Origin: Turritopsis dohrnii
Lineage: Eukaryota > Cnidaria > Hydrozoa > Anthoathecata > Oceaniidae
Assembly: GCA_027922465.2 (NCBI GenBank)
Contig: BQMF02000158.1
Coordinates: forward strand, 620,001 to 684,000
DNA length: 64,000 nucleotides
Reading direction: 5' to 3'
Shown: in pieces, positions 1 to 11,109 of the stretch
Position numbering within the stretch: the stretch's first letter is position 1
How the letters are laid out: the number at the start of each line of letters is the position of its first letter
Position numbers and translations under genes: made by a program
The notes under the pieces: model-generated
What the model was told of the DNA's origin: nothing
What the model saw: the letters and a program-made list of their open reading frames with translations, nothing else
Databases searched by the model: none

Positions 1-490
1 ATTCATCAGAATAAGTATTGATTGGACTAAATTTGTGGAAATTAACTACACATCATGTGTAAAGGAAGAGGGTAAAGAATAAGCCATATTTTACAATACA
101 ATAACAATAACTGACACAAAATTATTCAGGTGGAAAGAAAAACTCCAGATGGACACCAGACCTACATATTGCCTTCATGGAACGTTTTGGTGGGTATGTG
201 AAAGGGACTGAAACCAGACCTATGCCGTTAAGTATCTCCTCATTGTTAGATTACCTAACAATGGAAAATGTGGATCATGACTGCCCCTGCTACACATTCC
301 AGCACATTATTTTTAACGCTAAATTTTCACATACGAAAAAGATTTATACTTACTTTTACCATAGTCTGCTTCTATTTTGTTTCATAATGTGTAATGTCAA
401 TCGAAAAATGTCTCCACCCATGAAATTAATGCTAATTAACTTTTTACGCTTTTATCGCCTGCTTTTATTTTAATATTTCTTCTTTAATAG

Positions 491-627
491 CTGCAAAAGA
501 AATGGCCGAGTTTATCACCCAACATGATTGTACGTTCAATGCATTTGTACTTCGCACCAAGATAAATAACGAGCGAGCGAAACATGACAGAATGAAGAAT
601 TATCGACTAAAAGAAGTTGGACTTTAG
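491..627 (+). CDS. Possible terminal coding exon, unknown protein
   Basis: A pyrimidine-rich tract ends in AG at 489-490, and an open frame follows (phase 1) to a TAG at 625-627. It encodes about 45 residues containing EMAEFITQHDCTFNAF and ending in YRLKEVGL. An ATTAAA-like poly(A) signal follows near 656. The composition (charged, no low complexity, ordinary codons) looks like the C-terminus of a spliced gene on the plus strand. A second candidate exon may lie at about 130-192, after an acceptor at 121-129 and before a GTATGT donor, but I could not connect the two convincingly. I do not recognise the family. It is the best candidate in the window for an ordinary host gene, and it could still be a TE exon. 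Confidence 0.35.
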
Positions 628-1941
628 TTATAGAAGTACTCTCTAATGTCAAATACAATTAAAGCAGAGTAATCTGCAGTTATTAAAGATTGCTATATCT
701 TTATTTCTTTATATTATACAGTTTATCATTGCAAGGAAGCACATATCTTCCAACATATTTCCCTGGAATTTATTATATATTCTGTGATATTTCAGTATGG
801 GAATGCATGTTGTGATTTCAGATGAATTTAAGCATTCCCACTACCTTGATTAACAACTTCCATAACCTTCTTGAATTGGGCACCCTGAGTATGGGCTTAT
901 TCATCCTTTGCTAGTTGTTTGCTTGTATGGAAGTCTTTAATTCCGGTTGCTAATATTGATGATTTCGCACAAAAATGATACTTCGTACAATTATTTTGTG
1001 TTATGAGAAAGCATAAAACATTATTTGAAATTCCTTTCATGTCAAGTTCAGAAATGTTCTTACATGCAAAGTTCTAGATTAGATTCTATTTTCTGAAAAC
1101 TTACTACATTATTTTGTTCTTAGTGTATCATTTCCAGACTAACTTTCTGGCATAAACCTTGTCAAACCTTTTTCGATGAGAGCAGGGATAAGTTTAAGGG
1201 AAATGATACAAAATAGGAGGTGATTTTGTTCATTCTATTGATTAAAAGTTTTTGTTACTGTGACTTTATATTTGCTGTTAAGATTTGTTAATATTTTAAA
1301 ATAACAACTAAAGATGTTTGAAGAACTTTATCTAACTATATCAGTGGTGTTATTTTTATTTCCAATTTGAAATGCCATTTGGTAAAAGGTGGCAGATCCC
1401 ATTGGATGATGGTCCTTTCCTTACTACCACAGCACGTTTCACTGGATTACCTACATGAGATCGTGGTATCAAAGTCGACAAAATAAACAACTGATTAGGA
1501 AATAGCAGCAACATCAAAATGAGACTGCATAGATGTTCTATGGTTATTGTTGCATTATCATTAGATAACAGTTTAAAGGGATATTTTGCAGTCCCCGTTA
1601 CAATTATCAGATATGCAAGATAGTGGCTTCACAGGTGAAGAAAAGTTTTGATAAGCACCGATAGTTAGTGTTAAAGGGGACATTTTTTGTCCCTTTTACC
1701 TTAAAACCAGTTTTGTCCCCTAAACCCTCAACTCATACATGGAAAAATTAAGGGGGACACTTAAAGAAGTTATTTTACATAACTGCAACATGAACATGTT
1801 AACTCAATCGCGCTTCTTCATTAAAGCTGGATGTCTTATGAAAAATGAATTAGTCTGGCCAAATTCTTGTTATTTTGCTGTCCCTTTAATATCACATTTA
1901 TACAATGTCTCCTTAATATCAAATCTAGCAGTATATATATA
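628..1941. other. Region without recognisable genes
   Basis: AT-rich sequence. The short open frames at 1739-2154 have no recognisable composition. I see no TIR pair, no RNA gene and no coding remnant I can name. Confidence 0.5.
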
Positions 1942-2187
1942 CTAGCCGCCCAGGCGGCGTCGCTCGCCACTCATGTTCAGCATGCGTCCAATTCACGAAA
2001 AATTAAATTAAGAACTGATAAAAATGCATGTGATGGTTTTAACACGGATAAAAATTTCGAAATGCTGACTATAAGGGTGAGCAAAAAATGTCATAGAGTG
2101 TTCAGCAGAAACATAAACTCTCATGAAAAAGTGTTGACAATACTACAAAGATAGCATCAACAAATAAATAAATAAATAAACCAAATA

Positions 2188-2560
2188 AAGGGGGGGGGGC
2201 TTCTATTCGAGGGGGGCGTTTAAAAGAGGGGAGCGTCTATTGAATTTTTGTGAACTCTTCTTTTTCGTAAATATAAATTAAATATAAACATCGATAAAAA
2301 ATATACGAAATTAAACTTCAAAATTATCGTCAATGAAGACAAAGTTTCCAACTGTTAGTTTAAAATTTAAAAAGAAAGGCGTCTATCGCAAATTTCCATA
2401 TTTTTATACAAAACGAAAACATTGAGGCTGAAACAATGCAATGTAGTAGTTCTACATGCCTTAATTAGTGTGTCTCTAGAGAGGGGCGTCTATTCGAGGG
2501 GCGTCTAATAGAGGGGGGCGTTTATTTATAAATCTCCTGAAAAGGGGGCGTTTAATCGAT
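2188..2560. repeat. G-rich direct repeats
   Basis: Two G-rich blocks (about 2188-2240 and 2475-2560) repeat units such as GGGGCGTCTATTCGAGG and GGGGGGCGTTTA, separated by about 230 bp of AT-rich sequence. Both blocks have the same orientation, with runs of 6-9 G. They look like directly repeated ends or a decayed minisatellite, and could form G-quadruplexes. I cannot name the repeat family. Confidence 0.55.
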
Positions 2561-3460
2561 ACATTACATTACATTTACATTGTAAAAGTGTATATCAACT
2601 TCGTTAATGGTCTTCCAATGCGTTTTTTGGTTTAATCCATTTATTCTTGGAAATGATAATTCTCGGTGAACAGTGAGTGCATTGCATCTACGTACGCATG
2701 CAGTTGGAATTATCGGATCTTCCGAAAAGTGCATTTTTAAAAATTGATGACATATCATTCGTAAGCGAAACCAAAGAATCTAAAAAAATAAATAAATAAA
2801 GTTAAGGTTGAATTTAAAATCCGAAATATGCAGCCGACAATATATCTTCCAACTAAACTTTCATTCACAATTACCTTGACAATGCTATCTAGACTATAGT
2901 AGATACTGGTTATCCATAGGATACTGTCAGGAAAGGTTTTTCCCACGAACTACCAACACCAAGTTGACCTCAATACTATACTATAAATCTAAAGAATCTG
3001 AATAAATATAAGTTAAAGATAATGAATTAAGTTAGTCAATTTTGTCAGTTAGGAAAGATTTATTTATTCATTTACATTTCGCTCCATTGTTCTATTTCTG
3101 CTGACATCAGCATATTTCATTCATTATCTTTAACACGGACAATAACCTCTTTATCCTCAATAAACTAAATGAACTAACTTTAAGGAATAGTTATCTCTCA
3201 AACTGACAAAGAAGTTTTCTCTTAAACCATAACCTGTAATGTCATTTCACAAAACATAGTGAAATAAAGATCAAAGGAAGTATGTATTCCAACTCTACCT
3301 GAACTCTCATTTAGATAACAACAGACTTATAGAATAAGATTCGCAAGTGATTTGTAACGACTAAATAAAGAGTAATCCGTATATAACAACATATTTTTTG
3401 TAACTAAATAAACTACAATGATAAACTAAATATAAACTAAAATAAACTAAAATAAACTAT

Positions 3461-3690
3461 GGTATGGAATTACCATACACTCGACCGCAAATGACTGATT
3501 AAACAACCCATTATTCCCTAAAACACAAATTAGAAAAACTATTCGGAAGCTTAAGTAAGTGGGCGCTAATCAGCCATTCACGGTCTAAATTTAATTTGTT
3601 GGTTCAGTTCACTTGATTATTTTTCATTTCGAGACATTTTAAAACTAATTTCAATAAAAACTGAACCTGAGTGTATGGTAACTCCATACC
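3461..3690. mobile_element. Short TIR element (MITE)
   Basis: The 230-bp unit is bounded by GGTATGGAATTACCATACAC at 3461-3480 and an inverted counterpart (GTGTATGGTAACTCCATACC) at 3671-3690. Each end is itself nearly palindromic (GGTATGG...CCATACC). There is no open frame. A partial second copy of the left end lies at about 13981-14060, next to the piggyBac remnant. A target duplication is not clear. Confidence 0.7.
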
Positions 3691-3741
3691 GTATAAGGGA
3701 TCAGCCCTCACTCAAAAACAGTGAGGACTGACCCCTTATAC
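3691..3741. repeat. 22-bp-stem hairpin abutting the MITE
   Basis: Positions 3691-3712 and 3720-3741 are inverted repeats (20 of 22 match) around a 7-nt loop. The outer stem is GTATAAGGG/CCCTTATAC. It directly adjoins the right end of the 230-bp TIR element. It could be part of that element or a separate foldback. Confidence 0.7.
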
Positions 3742-3859
3742 TTCATCTCATAATGCTTCGTATAACATTTTTTTTTGTTTTTTTGATTTTTTTTTATATT
3801 TATTTTTTGTGGGGGGACGTAACCCTCTCGGTCACGCCCACCATTTTTTTTCCATATTT

Positions 3860-3898
3860 GGAAGGCCCCCCTGGACTTGGAGCCAGGATGGGCCTTCC
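3860..3898. repeat. GC-rich foldback
   Basis: GGAAGGCCC at 3860-3868 pairs with GGGCCTTCC at 3890-3898, with an inner CCTGG/CCAGG pair. Its GC content stands out from the AT-rich surroundings. It lies inside the presumed Helitron, 3' of the microexon gene. Confidence 0.6.
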
Positions 3899-4069
3899 TA
3901 TATGCGAGGAAGTCTTGTCGTGTTACTAAAATAAAATGATAGAAAGTTAAGGATCAGTTAAGATAATAAAAAACCAAATAGTATGGCTTATACAAAAAAC
4001 TTCACAACTCACAACGTGTGGTTTCTTGCGATTCTAAACAGGAAGATAAAATTAAAAATGCAAATATCA

Positions 4070-4778
4070 TCAAGTCCCTGTAAAGAGCCAACATGTATTA
4101 GTGAAAGTAAACGCTTACTCTGGCCACTTGCTGGGACTAACTGCCCTAAAACATAAAAGAACCACAGTGTAAATACTACATCTATTGAAGTGCATTCTAC
4201 ATGTCTTAACATGTAGAAGGGAAATATCAAACCACCACCATTTGCGCCATTCTCCTTATCTATGAATGAAATAAAACGAAATTACAATAGATTGACAGTA
4301 ATATCGAAAAGACAGCAAAAAAAATATGAACTTACCTTCTCTAAGCAAATCCTCTTCTTCTGAAAGGAAAGGAAAAGTATCAATAACCTAATTACTACAT
4401 TGATGGTATTCTAGTATTTGTAAAGGATTAAGTCCTTTTACCTTTCTTGGATATATCACCAACTAAAATATAAAAGAAAGTAGTTCTAAATAGACAACCC
4501 TTTCTTTTTTGTATATATTAAGTTTCATTTGATAACTTACCACCATCTTCTTCACCGTCGACTTCAACTACAATAAGAAAGACATTCATTAACCTCATAA
4601 ATAATCCCAAATATAACGAAAAGAACTAAATACTTACTTTTTTCCACAAATGGGTTTTTGGAAACTAAAATAAAAGAGTGACAAAATCATTTTTTATTCT
4701 TATTTCAAAATGAAAAAAAGTAGAAAGATTATTACCATTTTGTGCTGAGGCAGCCATTTTACTATTATTATTAATTCA
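4070..4778 (-). CDS. Microexon-chain gene inside Helitron, unknown function
   Basis: Reading the minus strand: an acceptor (TTTTCTTTTAG) at 4779, a leader, then ATG at 4757-4755 in good context (AAAATGG). Candidate exons are 4736-4778, 4638-4664 (27 nt), 4541-4567 (27), 4442-4462 (21), 4336-4359 (24), 4233-4259 (27), 4119-4145 (27) and 4070-4077 (stop TGA). Every exon starts after AG and stops before GT. Donors are GTAATA, GTAAGT, GTAAGT, GTAAAA, GTAAGT, GTTTGA (weak) and GTAAGC. All introns are phase 1 and every internal exon is a multiple of three. Introns are 70-87 nt except the last (41 nt). The product is about 60 residues, hydrophilic and acidic in the middle (VDGEEDG, EEEDLLRE), with no signal peptide or known domain. 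If the weak donor at 4232 is not used, the exon reads on to a stop at 4009. It lies between the helicase gene and the presumed Helitron 3' end, on the same strand, so it may be a captured gene or an accessory Helitron gene. Confidence 0.6.
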
Positions 4779-4919
4779 CTAAAAGAAAAAAAACTAAGGA
4801 TTACACTTCCAAAAAGACAACAGGATGAATGCCCTGACTTTTGGTTCATGGTTTGTGCATGCAAGGTCAAAGAAGACTCTAAAAAACCAAAATAAGAAGA
4901 TATCTGTTTCCGGTGAATT

Positions 4920-5290
4920 GACAAAAAGCATGCACAACCCATGGTAACAGAGTACACGACGTGAACGTAAGTCAATGGGACTTGTACTCCACCTAAATAA
5001 AACAAATGTACAGAAACAAAATGTTTTTTAGGTAAAATAGTTCAGTAACAATAAAAGCATATCATCTATTTTCAGCACAACCACAAAGTAATTGTCTGTG
5101 ATTTAACAAAATAGCACCACTCAATCCACCACTACAGTTGAGCAACACAATGTCACATAGTTGGTATACCAACTTAGCCGAAAAGCCGCTTTTAGACAAC
5201 TGCAATGATAGTCACTCTCCAAATGAGTGAGGATATCAAAATGCTCACCGAAAAGCAGTGTTTTCATTTCCGGTATTTTTGTAACTCACT
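4920..5290. repeat. Dispersed repeat, copy 1 (upstream of microexon gene)
   Basis: This segment is closely similar to 17750-18130, including the shared core GTAACAGAGTACACGACGTG followed by AACGTAAGTCAATGGGAC. It lies just upstream of the microexon gene and downstream of the helicase stop, so it could hold the promoter or leader of the former. The second copy has no microexons after it. Confidence 0.6.
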
Positions 5291-5349
5291 CAACAATACA
5301 ATACTTTTGTGGATATGAAAAGATGAAAGGAAAGATATGCAGAATTAAG

Positions 5350-7852
5350 TTACTGTAATACTTGTGGAAAGACAACATTTTGAGTATACATCTTTCCATC
5401 GATATAACCTTGTTTCCCAGTAGCAGCAACTTTGATTTTCACATTATCAAATGCCTTTGCCCTGGAACATGCGACATATAGCTGACCATGAGAGAAACAC
5501 GGACTCTGCAAAAACAAACCAATTTTATTAAATGTTTGACCTTGACTCTTGTTAATAGTGAAAGAGTAGGCCAAACGGATAGGCAATTGTCTGCGTTTCA
5601 ATATAAAAGGCATACCTGTATCTGAAGGGGACAGTTCAACCCTAGGTATGAAAATGATTTCTCCAACTGCTGACCCTGTCAAAACTTCAGCTTTAATAAA
5701 ATTGCCTGAAAGTTCACGGATAATCAAGCGTGTGCCATTACAGAGACCCTTCCTGATATTAAGGTTCCTCAAGAGCATAATAATAGCCCCAACTTTTAGC
5801 TTCAAACAATGAGGAGGCATACCTGACGGCGTGATGCTATTTAAAAAATCAAGCGGATAATTTTGCCGCTCGTCTTCATCGTCACATACCACCTCATCAG
5901 CACTGTAATAACAAACTGCATTTCCTGGCAATCTGTCCAACACCTCATTGTTAATGATTAACGATTGCTCGTTTGTTGGTGTCAAAATAGCTGTGGCGGC
6001 ATATTCTTGATGTTCCAAACCATCATACATCACTGATATAATAGAAGTGTTTTGGGGAACAACGCAACAATCAGGGATTTCGACTGAGCCTTTAGCAGGT
6101 TCATTTTGTTTTGTTGGCAGTTCACCATTACCAAGTGGTAATAGCCACCTACAGAATTCTTGTTCTTCCGGCCTGGCTCTCATGTTCTCGGTAAGTGAGT
6201 ACTTTACCACTGATGCCCACAAAGCAGAACTTGTCAAGCAAACTTCAATAACATCAGTTGGTTTTGCCTTCTTCACAACTGGCAAACACTGACGAAAATC
6301 GCCACCCCACAAAAGTACCTTTCCACCGAAAAGTGCATCACTACCGCAGATGTCACGTAGTAATCTGTCGATAGCATGAAAAATGTGCGTAGACACCATT
6401 GTAGCTTCATCAATCAGAAACAGGTCAATACTCCGAAGGTATTCTGCATGTTTAGATGTCGGGGTTATCTTACATACGCTGTTTTCTAAAACAGGAACAG
6501 GCAAACGAAATAATGAATGCAATGTACATCCACCAGAGAGTAAGGTGGCTGCAATACCTGTATATGCAGCAGTTGCAACTTTCCAACCTCTGGCTCTACA
6601 TGCTGCAATAACATAGTTATACGTAAAAGTTTTACCTGTGCCAGCTGGTCCATCCAGATAAAACAATGTTTCAAGTTGTGCTAAACCATTACGCACATTT
6701 GAAACAGCAGCCAAAATTGCATCAGCCACAGCTACCTGCTGTTCATTAAGCTGAGGCCTTACCTGTTGTGCCCTGTCAATGTAAACATTTACATCCACTT
6801 CTTCCTCGGGGATCTGTTGAACCAACTCTGGAAGATTAAATTGAGTTAAGGACATACCGAATTGTTTCAGGACATTATCAATATAACCCAAAGCTCTTTG
6901 TTCTGCTTGGGCAAGAGCTAATGTTCGAGTGTAGTCCTCACACAGATGCTCCTTGAATGTATTCCACAACTCAAGGGGATTGGAGGGTTCGCAGTGTGTC
7001 AAAATCGTGACAAACAGCTGTCTCATCTGTTGCGGCATTTGAAAGGTTGACGCCTCTTCCAATGTGTTATGCCACTCTTCATCATCTTGTAGAAGACCTC
7101 TGGCAATACACGCTTCTCGGAATGTGTCGTAAACCACTCCATTGAAAGTACGCAGATATTCGAATGATGTGGCACCTGGAACATGCAGCAACAAAACCCG
7201 AAGGAAAAAACGTTCTCCTTCTGATGGACGGGCATTGTATAACCGAGCGACAATCGGTTTGAATGTCTTTTTTCGTTTTTGCCATTTTTTCTGTTTGTCA
7301 TGAAAGACATAATGATATGGAATATCTGAATAAAGAAACTGTCGAGCATCAGGATCTTCCAAATTCAGCTTAAACCATGCTGTTAGGTGACTATCTTTCA
7401 ATGCCCCTTCAGCAGCTGCCTCTTCCTCACCAGCTCTAAAATAAACCTGATGACAATTAGGTAAATGAACAGCTAATCGTTTGATAGTGTGGGATTTATC
7501 ATTCATGGAGAACTCGAAAATTCTCCACAATGCTTCCGGTGCACTGACATATCGAGCATCTAGAAATGTTTTAATTTCGTCATGCTCCAGACATTCATTA
7601 ATCTCAACATTAGCACGATCATGTCCTTTGTAAACGTATTTAAAGAGATATTTCACACTTTTTATCGTGGTACATGCTTCCAAATTTATGTGAGCATTGT
7701 ATTTTTTTGACAACCACGGGCAGTATGGTACAACCCATTGATTATCCAAGTCCACGTTTTTGACCCTCACTGTACGACCATCATTGCGTCTGCGATACAT
7801 TGGATACCCATTTGCATTCATTTGGGTTGCATCACAGAATGGCTTTGGAAAA
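5350..7852 (-). CDS. Helitron PIF1-like helicase half (Rep/Hel protein C-terminus)
   Basis: Superfamily 1B helicase of the Helitron transposase, needed for rolling-circle unwinding during transposition. The frame is open for over 830 residues. Visible motifs: the two-tyrosine strand-transfer motif of the Rep domain (KYLFKYVYKGHD, about 7618-7653), Walker A GPAGTGKT (about 6629-6651), Walker B LIDEATM (about 6397-6417), GGDFRQ (about 6295-6312), TENMRA, TINKSQGQT (about 5530-5556) and YVACSRA (about 5459-5479). The protein ends shortly after the last motif, as usual for Rep/Hel proteins without extra domains. It is separated from the rest of the Rep domain by a one-base frameshift in an A tract at 7849-7852; otherwise it is intact, so the insertion looks fairly young. 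The true start lies upstream, in the next entry. Confidence 0.93.
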
Positions 7853-9881
7853 CTTCTTGGTACAGTTGCCATCATCATCCATGCAGACTGAATTAGGATT
7901 TGCATTCCCACAGGGACCATGAATCATACATGATCTGATGATGTTATGTAGCTCTGGTTCAAGTTCAGGATCTGGTATTTCAGCAGAAATTAAGCTGTCA
8001 ATATCATCAGCATTCCGCAGTTTGTCCTCCTGAGCTAAATGGATAAGAATATGTGCATGAGGTAAAGAACGTTTCTGAAACTCAATAACATACAGGTGCG
8101 AAATGGATTTCCCCAAAACACCATTTTTAGTAATATCCTCTAAGAGTGATTTCAATTTCAAATTAAAAACACGTGCAACCAAGTCAGGTCGATAATGTGC
8201 TGGCTCATTATCCAAATTTTCAGTAATTTCTCGCCATTTGGGATTGCACGTGAAAGTGCAAAACAAATCTGGTTTTCCCATTTTAGTGACCATAGCCATA
8301 GCATCTTGATAATTTTGTAGCATGGCTCTTGGACCACCCTGAAATGAAGAAGGTAGAATTACTGGTCTGCCTGCTTGAAGGCCACGATTTTCCGCAACAT
8401 TGGCAAGATGATCAATAAGGCCTTGATATTGTTCAACCCGAAGAGCTGCCTGGTTCATCCGTATGAAATGCAAACGATTAGCTTCAACTTTACAATAGCT
8501 ATCCACAGCATATTGTTGAAGTAATCTTTTACCTTTTAAGATGGGGCTAAACGCGTCTCTAAAGGCAAACCTAAATGTGTAATATTGCAGCATGGTCGTG
8601 CGACGTTGCTGACCTCATGCATATTCTGCTACATGAGGAATGTTGGAACTCCAACCCAACTCTCCTCTTGGAAAAAATACAGGATACACCATTGGATCGA
8701 TATTAGGTGATTGCGCAGGCAAATCCTGCAATGGTCTATCTCGAGGGTAAACAACAATGTCTCGAGCTAATGGTGGTGCACCATCTTCACCAACAAAAAC
8801 AGCTGCTACTTCATCGTGATGAGGTAGATTATATCGGCGACGGTCACCCCCACTTTTCAAGTGCATTCTTACCTGAAAATCAATAGCAAATTAACAAAAG
8901 CAGTTGAAAAAGATCATTGGAGTATAACTATCTATTTGCACTTACCTCAGATGGGTGACGATTCTGTTCATTTGCGAGTTGCAATTCCTCCGCCTCTACC
9001 TCACCCATGTGTTTATATGCAGCTGCATATGGACTCTCCCTTAAAATGATATCTTGCAAAGTTTGCATGACTTCAGGGGAGCAACCTTGATTTTCTGGTC
9101 TTGCCATTCGCTCGTTGAATGCATCCATACCATCATAAATATAAAGTTGACCATAGGATGGAGGAACACCTGGTGGTGGGTGTAAATTACCCGTTCGGTG
9201 ACATACCTGGCCATTTATACGAAAAACTGGTGGACCACGACCTGGCGGTACAGCCAATTTCGCACCCATGGAAGCAAAAGCAACCGAACTGTTGAACTTT
9301 CGAATATTTTCTTGAAAGTTCTTTGCTTGATTGTTATTACCTAATAAAAGATCTTTAAGGTCATTAGGATAATAAATGTTATCTAAATGAACTTTACCAT
9401 TGTGACAACACTTAAAATTAGTTTCCGCAGCAAACATCTTGGCACCACAAAATTGACAGATCTTGTCCATGGCACCAAGATAGTGTAGCTCAGGTAATTC
9501 CTCTTGCCGAGCTGCGCGATGCAAGGGTGGAACAGCATTTCGTTGAACAGCACGCCTTGCCCTCATGCGATGAACATTAGCATTTCGCCGGGCTAATCCT
9601 TGACCGTCATCTTCAAGTTGACGATACTGAACACGTCTTTCAGCATTATTGATTCGAAGTCGTTCATTTTCTGATGCGACCTGCTGAATATTTGGTGGCT
9701 GGATATTAATGTTTTGCTGAAGCTGTTGGCGACTTGCCTCAGCCACATCTTCATGTGCATGCCGACGCTGAATAACAGAGCGCATTTGCTGCTGATCAGG
9801 TGGCTGGAGCACAAACTGGCCATTCCTAAAAACTGCTTGGAAGCCAGGAATAATATTAGTGCCTCTTATATTAAACATCAC
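7849..9881 (-). pseudogene. Helitron Rep half: zinc finger and HUH nuclease, disrupted
   Basis: N-terminal part of the Helitron Rep/Hel protein. The first exon (8946-9881) starts MMFNIRG and carries a zinc-finger-like cluster (CQFCGAKM...CCHNG) typical of Helitron N-termini. A 74-nt phase-0 intron (8872-8945; donor GTAAGT, acceptor TTTTCAG) joins it to an exon starting VRMHLKSGGD at 8871. The HUH nuclease follows: NPKWREI (about 8238-8258) and the two-histidine motif LPHAHILIHL (about 8036-8066). Two lesions are visible: an in-frame TGA at 8615-8617 (EYA*GQQRR; a C-to-T change of an Arg codon would explain it) and the frameshift at 7849-7852. With only two breaks the copy is recently inactivated. 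The leader up to the 5' terminus at 10935 is about 1 kb. Confidence 0.9.
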
Positions 9882-10935
9882 AGTTCAGAAACACTAACAA
9901 CAAAAAAAAGAAAGATATAGCTACCAACTGTGAATAAACAGCACAAATCTAGGCAGAAGCATAAGGAAACTGACTAATACAAAATAAAAAGAAATAGCCG
10001 AAACTGTGATAATAATCTTCAACGAACCTTTCTATCTAAGAACTAACTTCTTTTTTGAAAATAAACTGGAGAAGCTCAACGTACAAAAACGAACCTGGAA
10101 TGCAGACAGAAAACGTGATAGAAGACAGAAAGAGTAATAGGTTTTAAATTAGCAGTTCTTATAAACAATAGATAAACAGTTCTAAGGAAAGGATAAACAC
10201 TGGTAATAAATATCGGAAGAACTGCCGTAAAGTTTACCATATTTAAATTATTATGAAAACAAATAAAGAGATCTCACCTCGTTGACGTATATTTCGTACG
10301 TATAAACAAAACAATCTTTCGATCAACAGGGCAGCAACCACAACAAATAGAATGATCTAATTAAATAAGAAAATCATCATACATTAGCCAGTAAGTAGCC
10401 TATTTTAAAATTTTAAACAAACGGTTTACCTGATCTTTCGCTTTCGATAATACAAACAAAACAATGTATGTTTATTATCTATATCAAGCGTCACTGGAAA
10501 ATTAAAAATTAATTTGTTTACGTTCTGAACGAATTGGTTGCTATAGTTTGCCCGATTCTGGAAACCAATTTTGATTGGCCAAAAAAATTCACGTCAATCA
10601 AAACAATCAAAACAATCAAAATAAATGCGCATTGTATAGGTTTCCCGAAAGAAACGTCACACTTAGATGACGTATCATGTACACATGTATACTGATTACG
10701 TAACTTTAAGAATTGACTCTCGGCTTCTACCAGGTATTATGCGCATTGTGTTGGTCTCCCGCCGAAAGAAACGTCGCACTTAAATTACGTAACATTAAAA
10801 AAAGTGTCTCTCACTTCTTCGTGGTTTTACGACGAAAAGGGAAAAAATAAGAAGGATTTGACCGTGAAAGAAAAACAAATATGTCACTCTCTAAAATAAA
10901 AGTGGTATTCACAATCGCGGATTATTATAATAAGA
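9882..10935 (-). other. Helitron 5' leader and terminal region
   Basis: AT-rich sequence between the presumed start codon and the 5' terminus. The outer 120 bp (about 10815-10935) is the conserved terminal block of the family, with GTGGTTTTACGACGAAAAGG and CACTCTCTAAAATAAAAGTG on the plus strand. This block recurs at about 20900-21019, 23680-23778, 42899-43030 and 45925-46050. There is no convincing coding potential. Confidence 0.7.
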
Positions 10936-11109
10936 TGTGCAGGCAAAGGTAAGGGTCTTATAACTTTTTTGAAATTTTATATCAGATCTTGGACTTGAGC
11001 TCTCGTCTCGTTTCGTGTTTTCGGATTGGCAATCGCGTTTTCATAGGCTGTCAAGAACGCTGGTCACATGTTTAGCAAGGCTTTAAGAGCAGTTCGTCGA
11101 TGCCCAACA

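Larger units (their letters stand above)
1942..10935 (-). mobile_element. Probable full-length autonomous Helitron
   Basis: Helitrons begin with TC, end with CTRR after a hairpin, and insert between A and T. On the minus strand the 5' end is at 10935 (TCTTATTATAATAATCCGCG, preceded by A). The same terminus recurs at 21019 (-), 42899 (+), 45925 (+) and 55239 (+). A matching 3' end lies at 1942-1945: a GCCGCC/GGCGGC stem running into CTAG, followed by T. The Rep/helicase gene lies between them. Pairing these two ends is inference: the 9-kb span contains at least one short inverted-repeat insertion (3461-3690), and a younger 3' end could have been acquired separately. The 5' end is well supported by its copies; the 3' end is plausible. 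Confidence 0.55.

Noticed and set aside
6047..6674. Plus- and minus-strand ORFs over the helicase
   Set aside because: Shadows of the helicase frame, which alone carries recognisable motifs.
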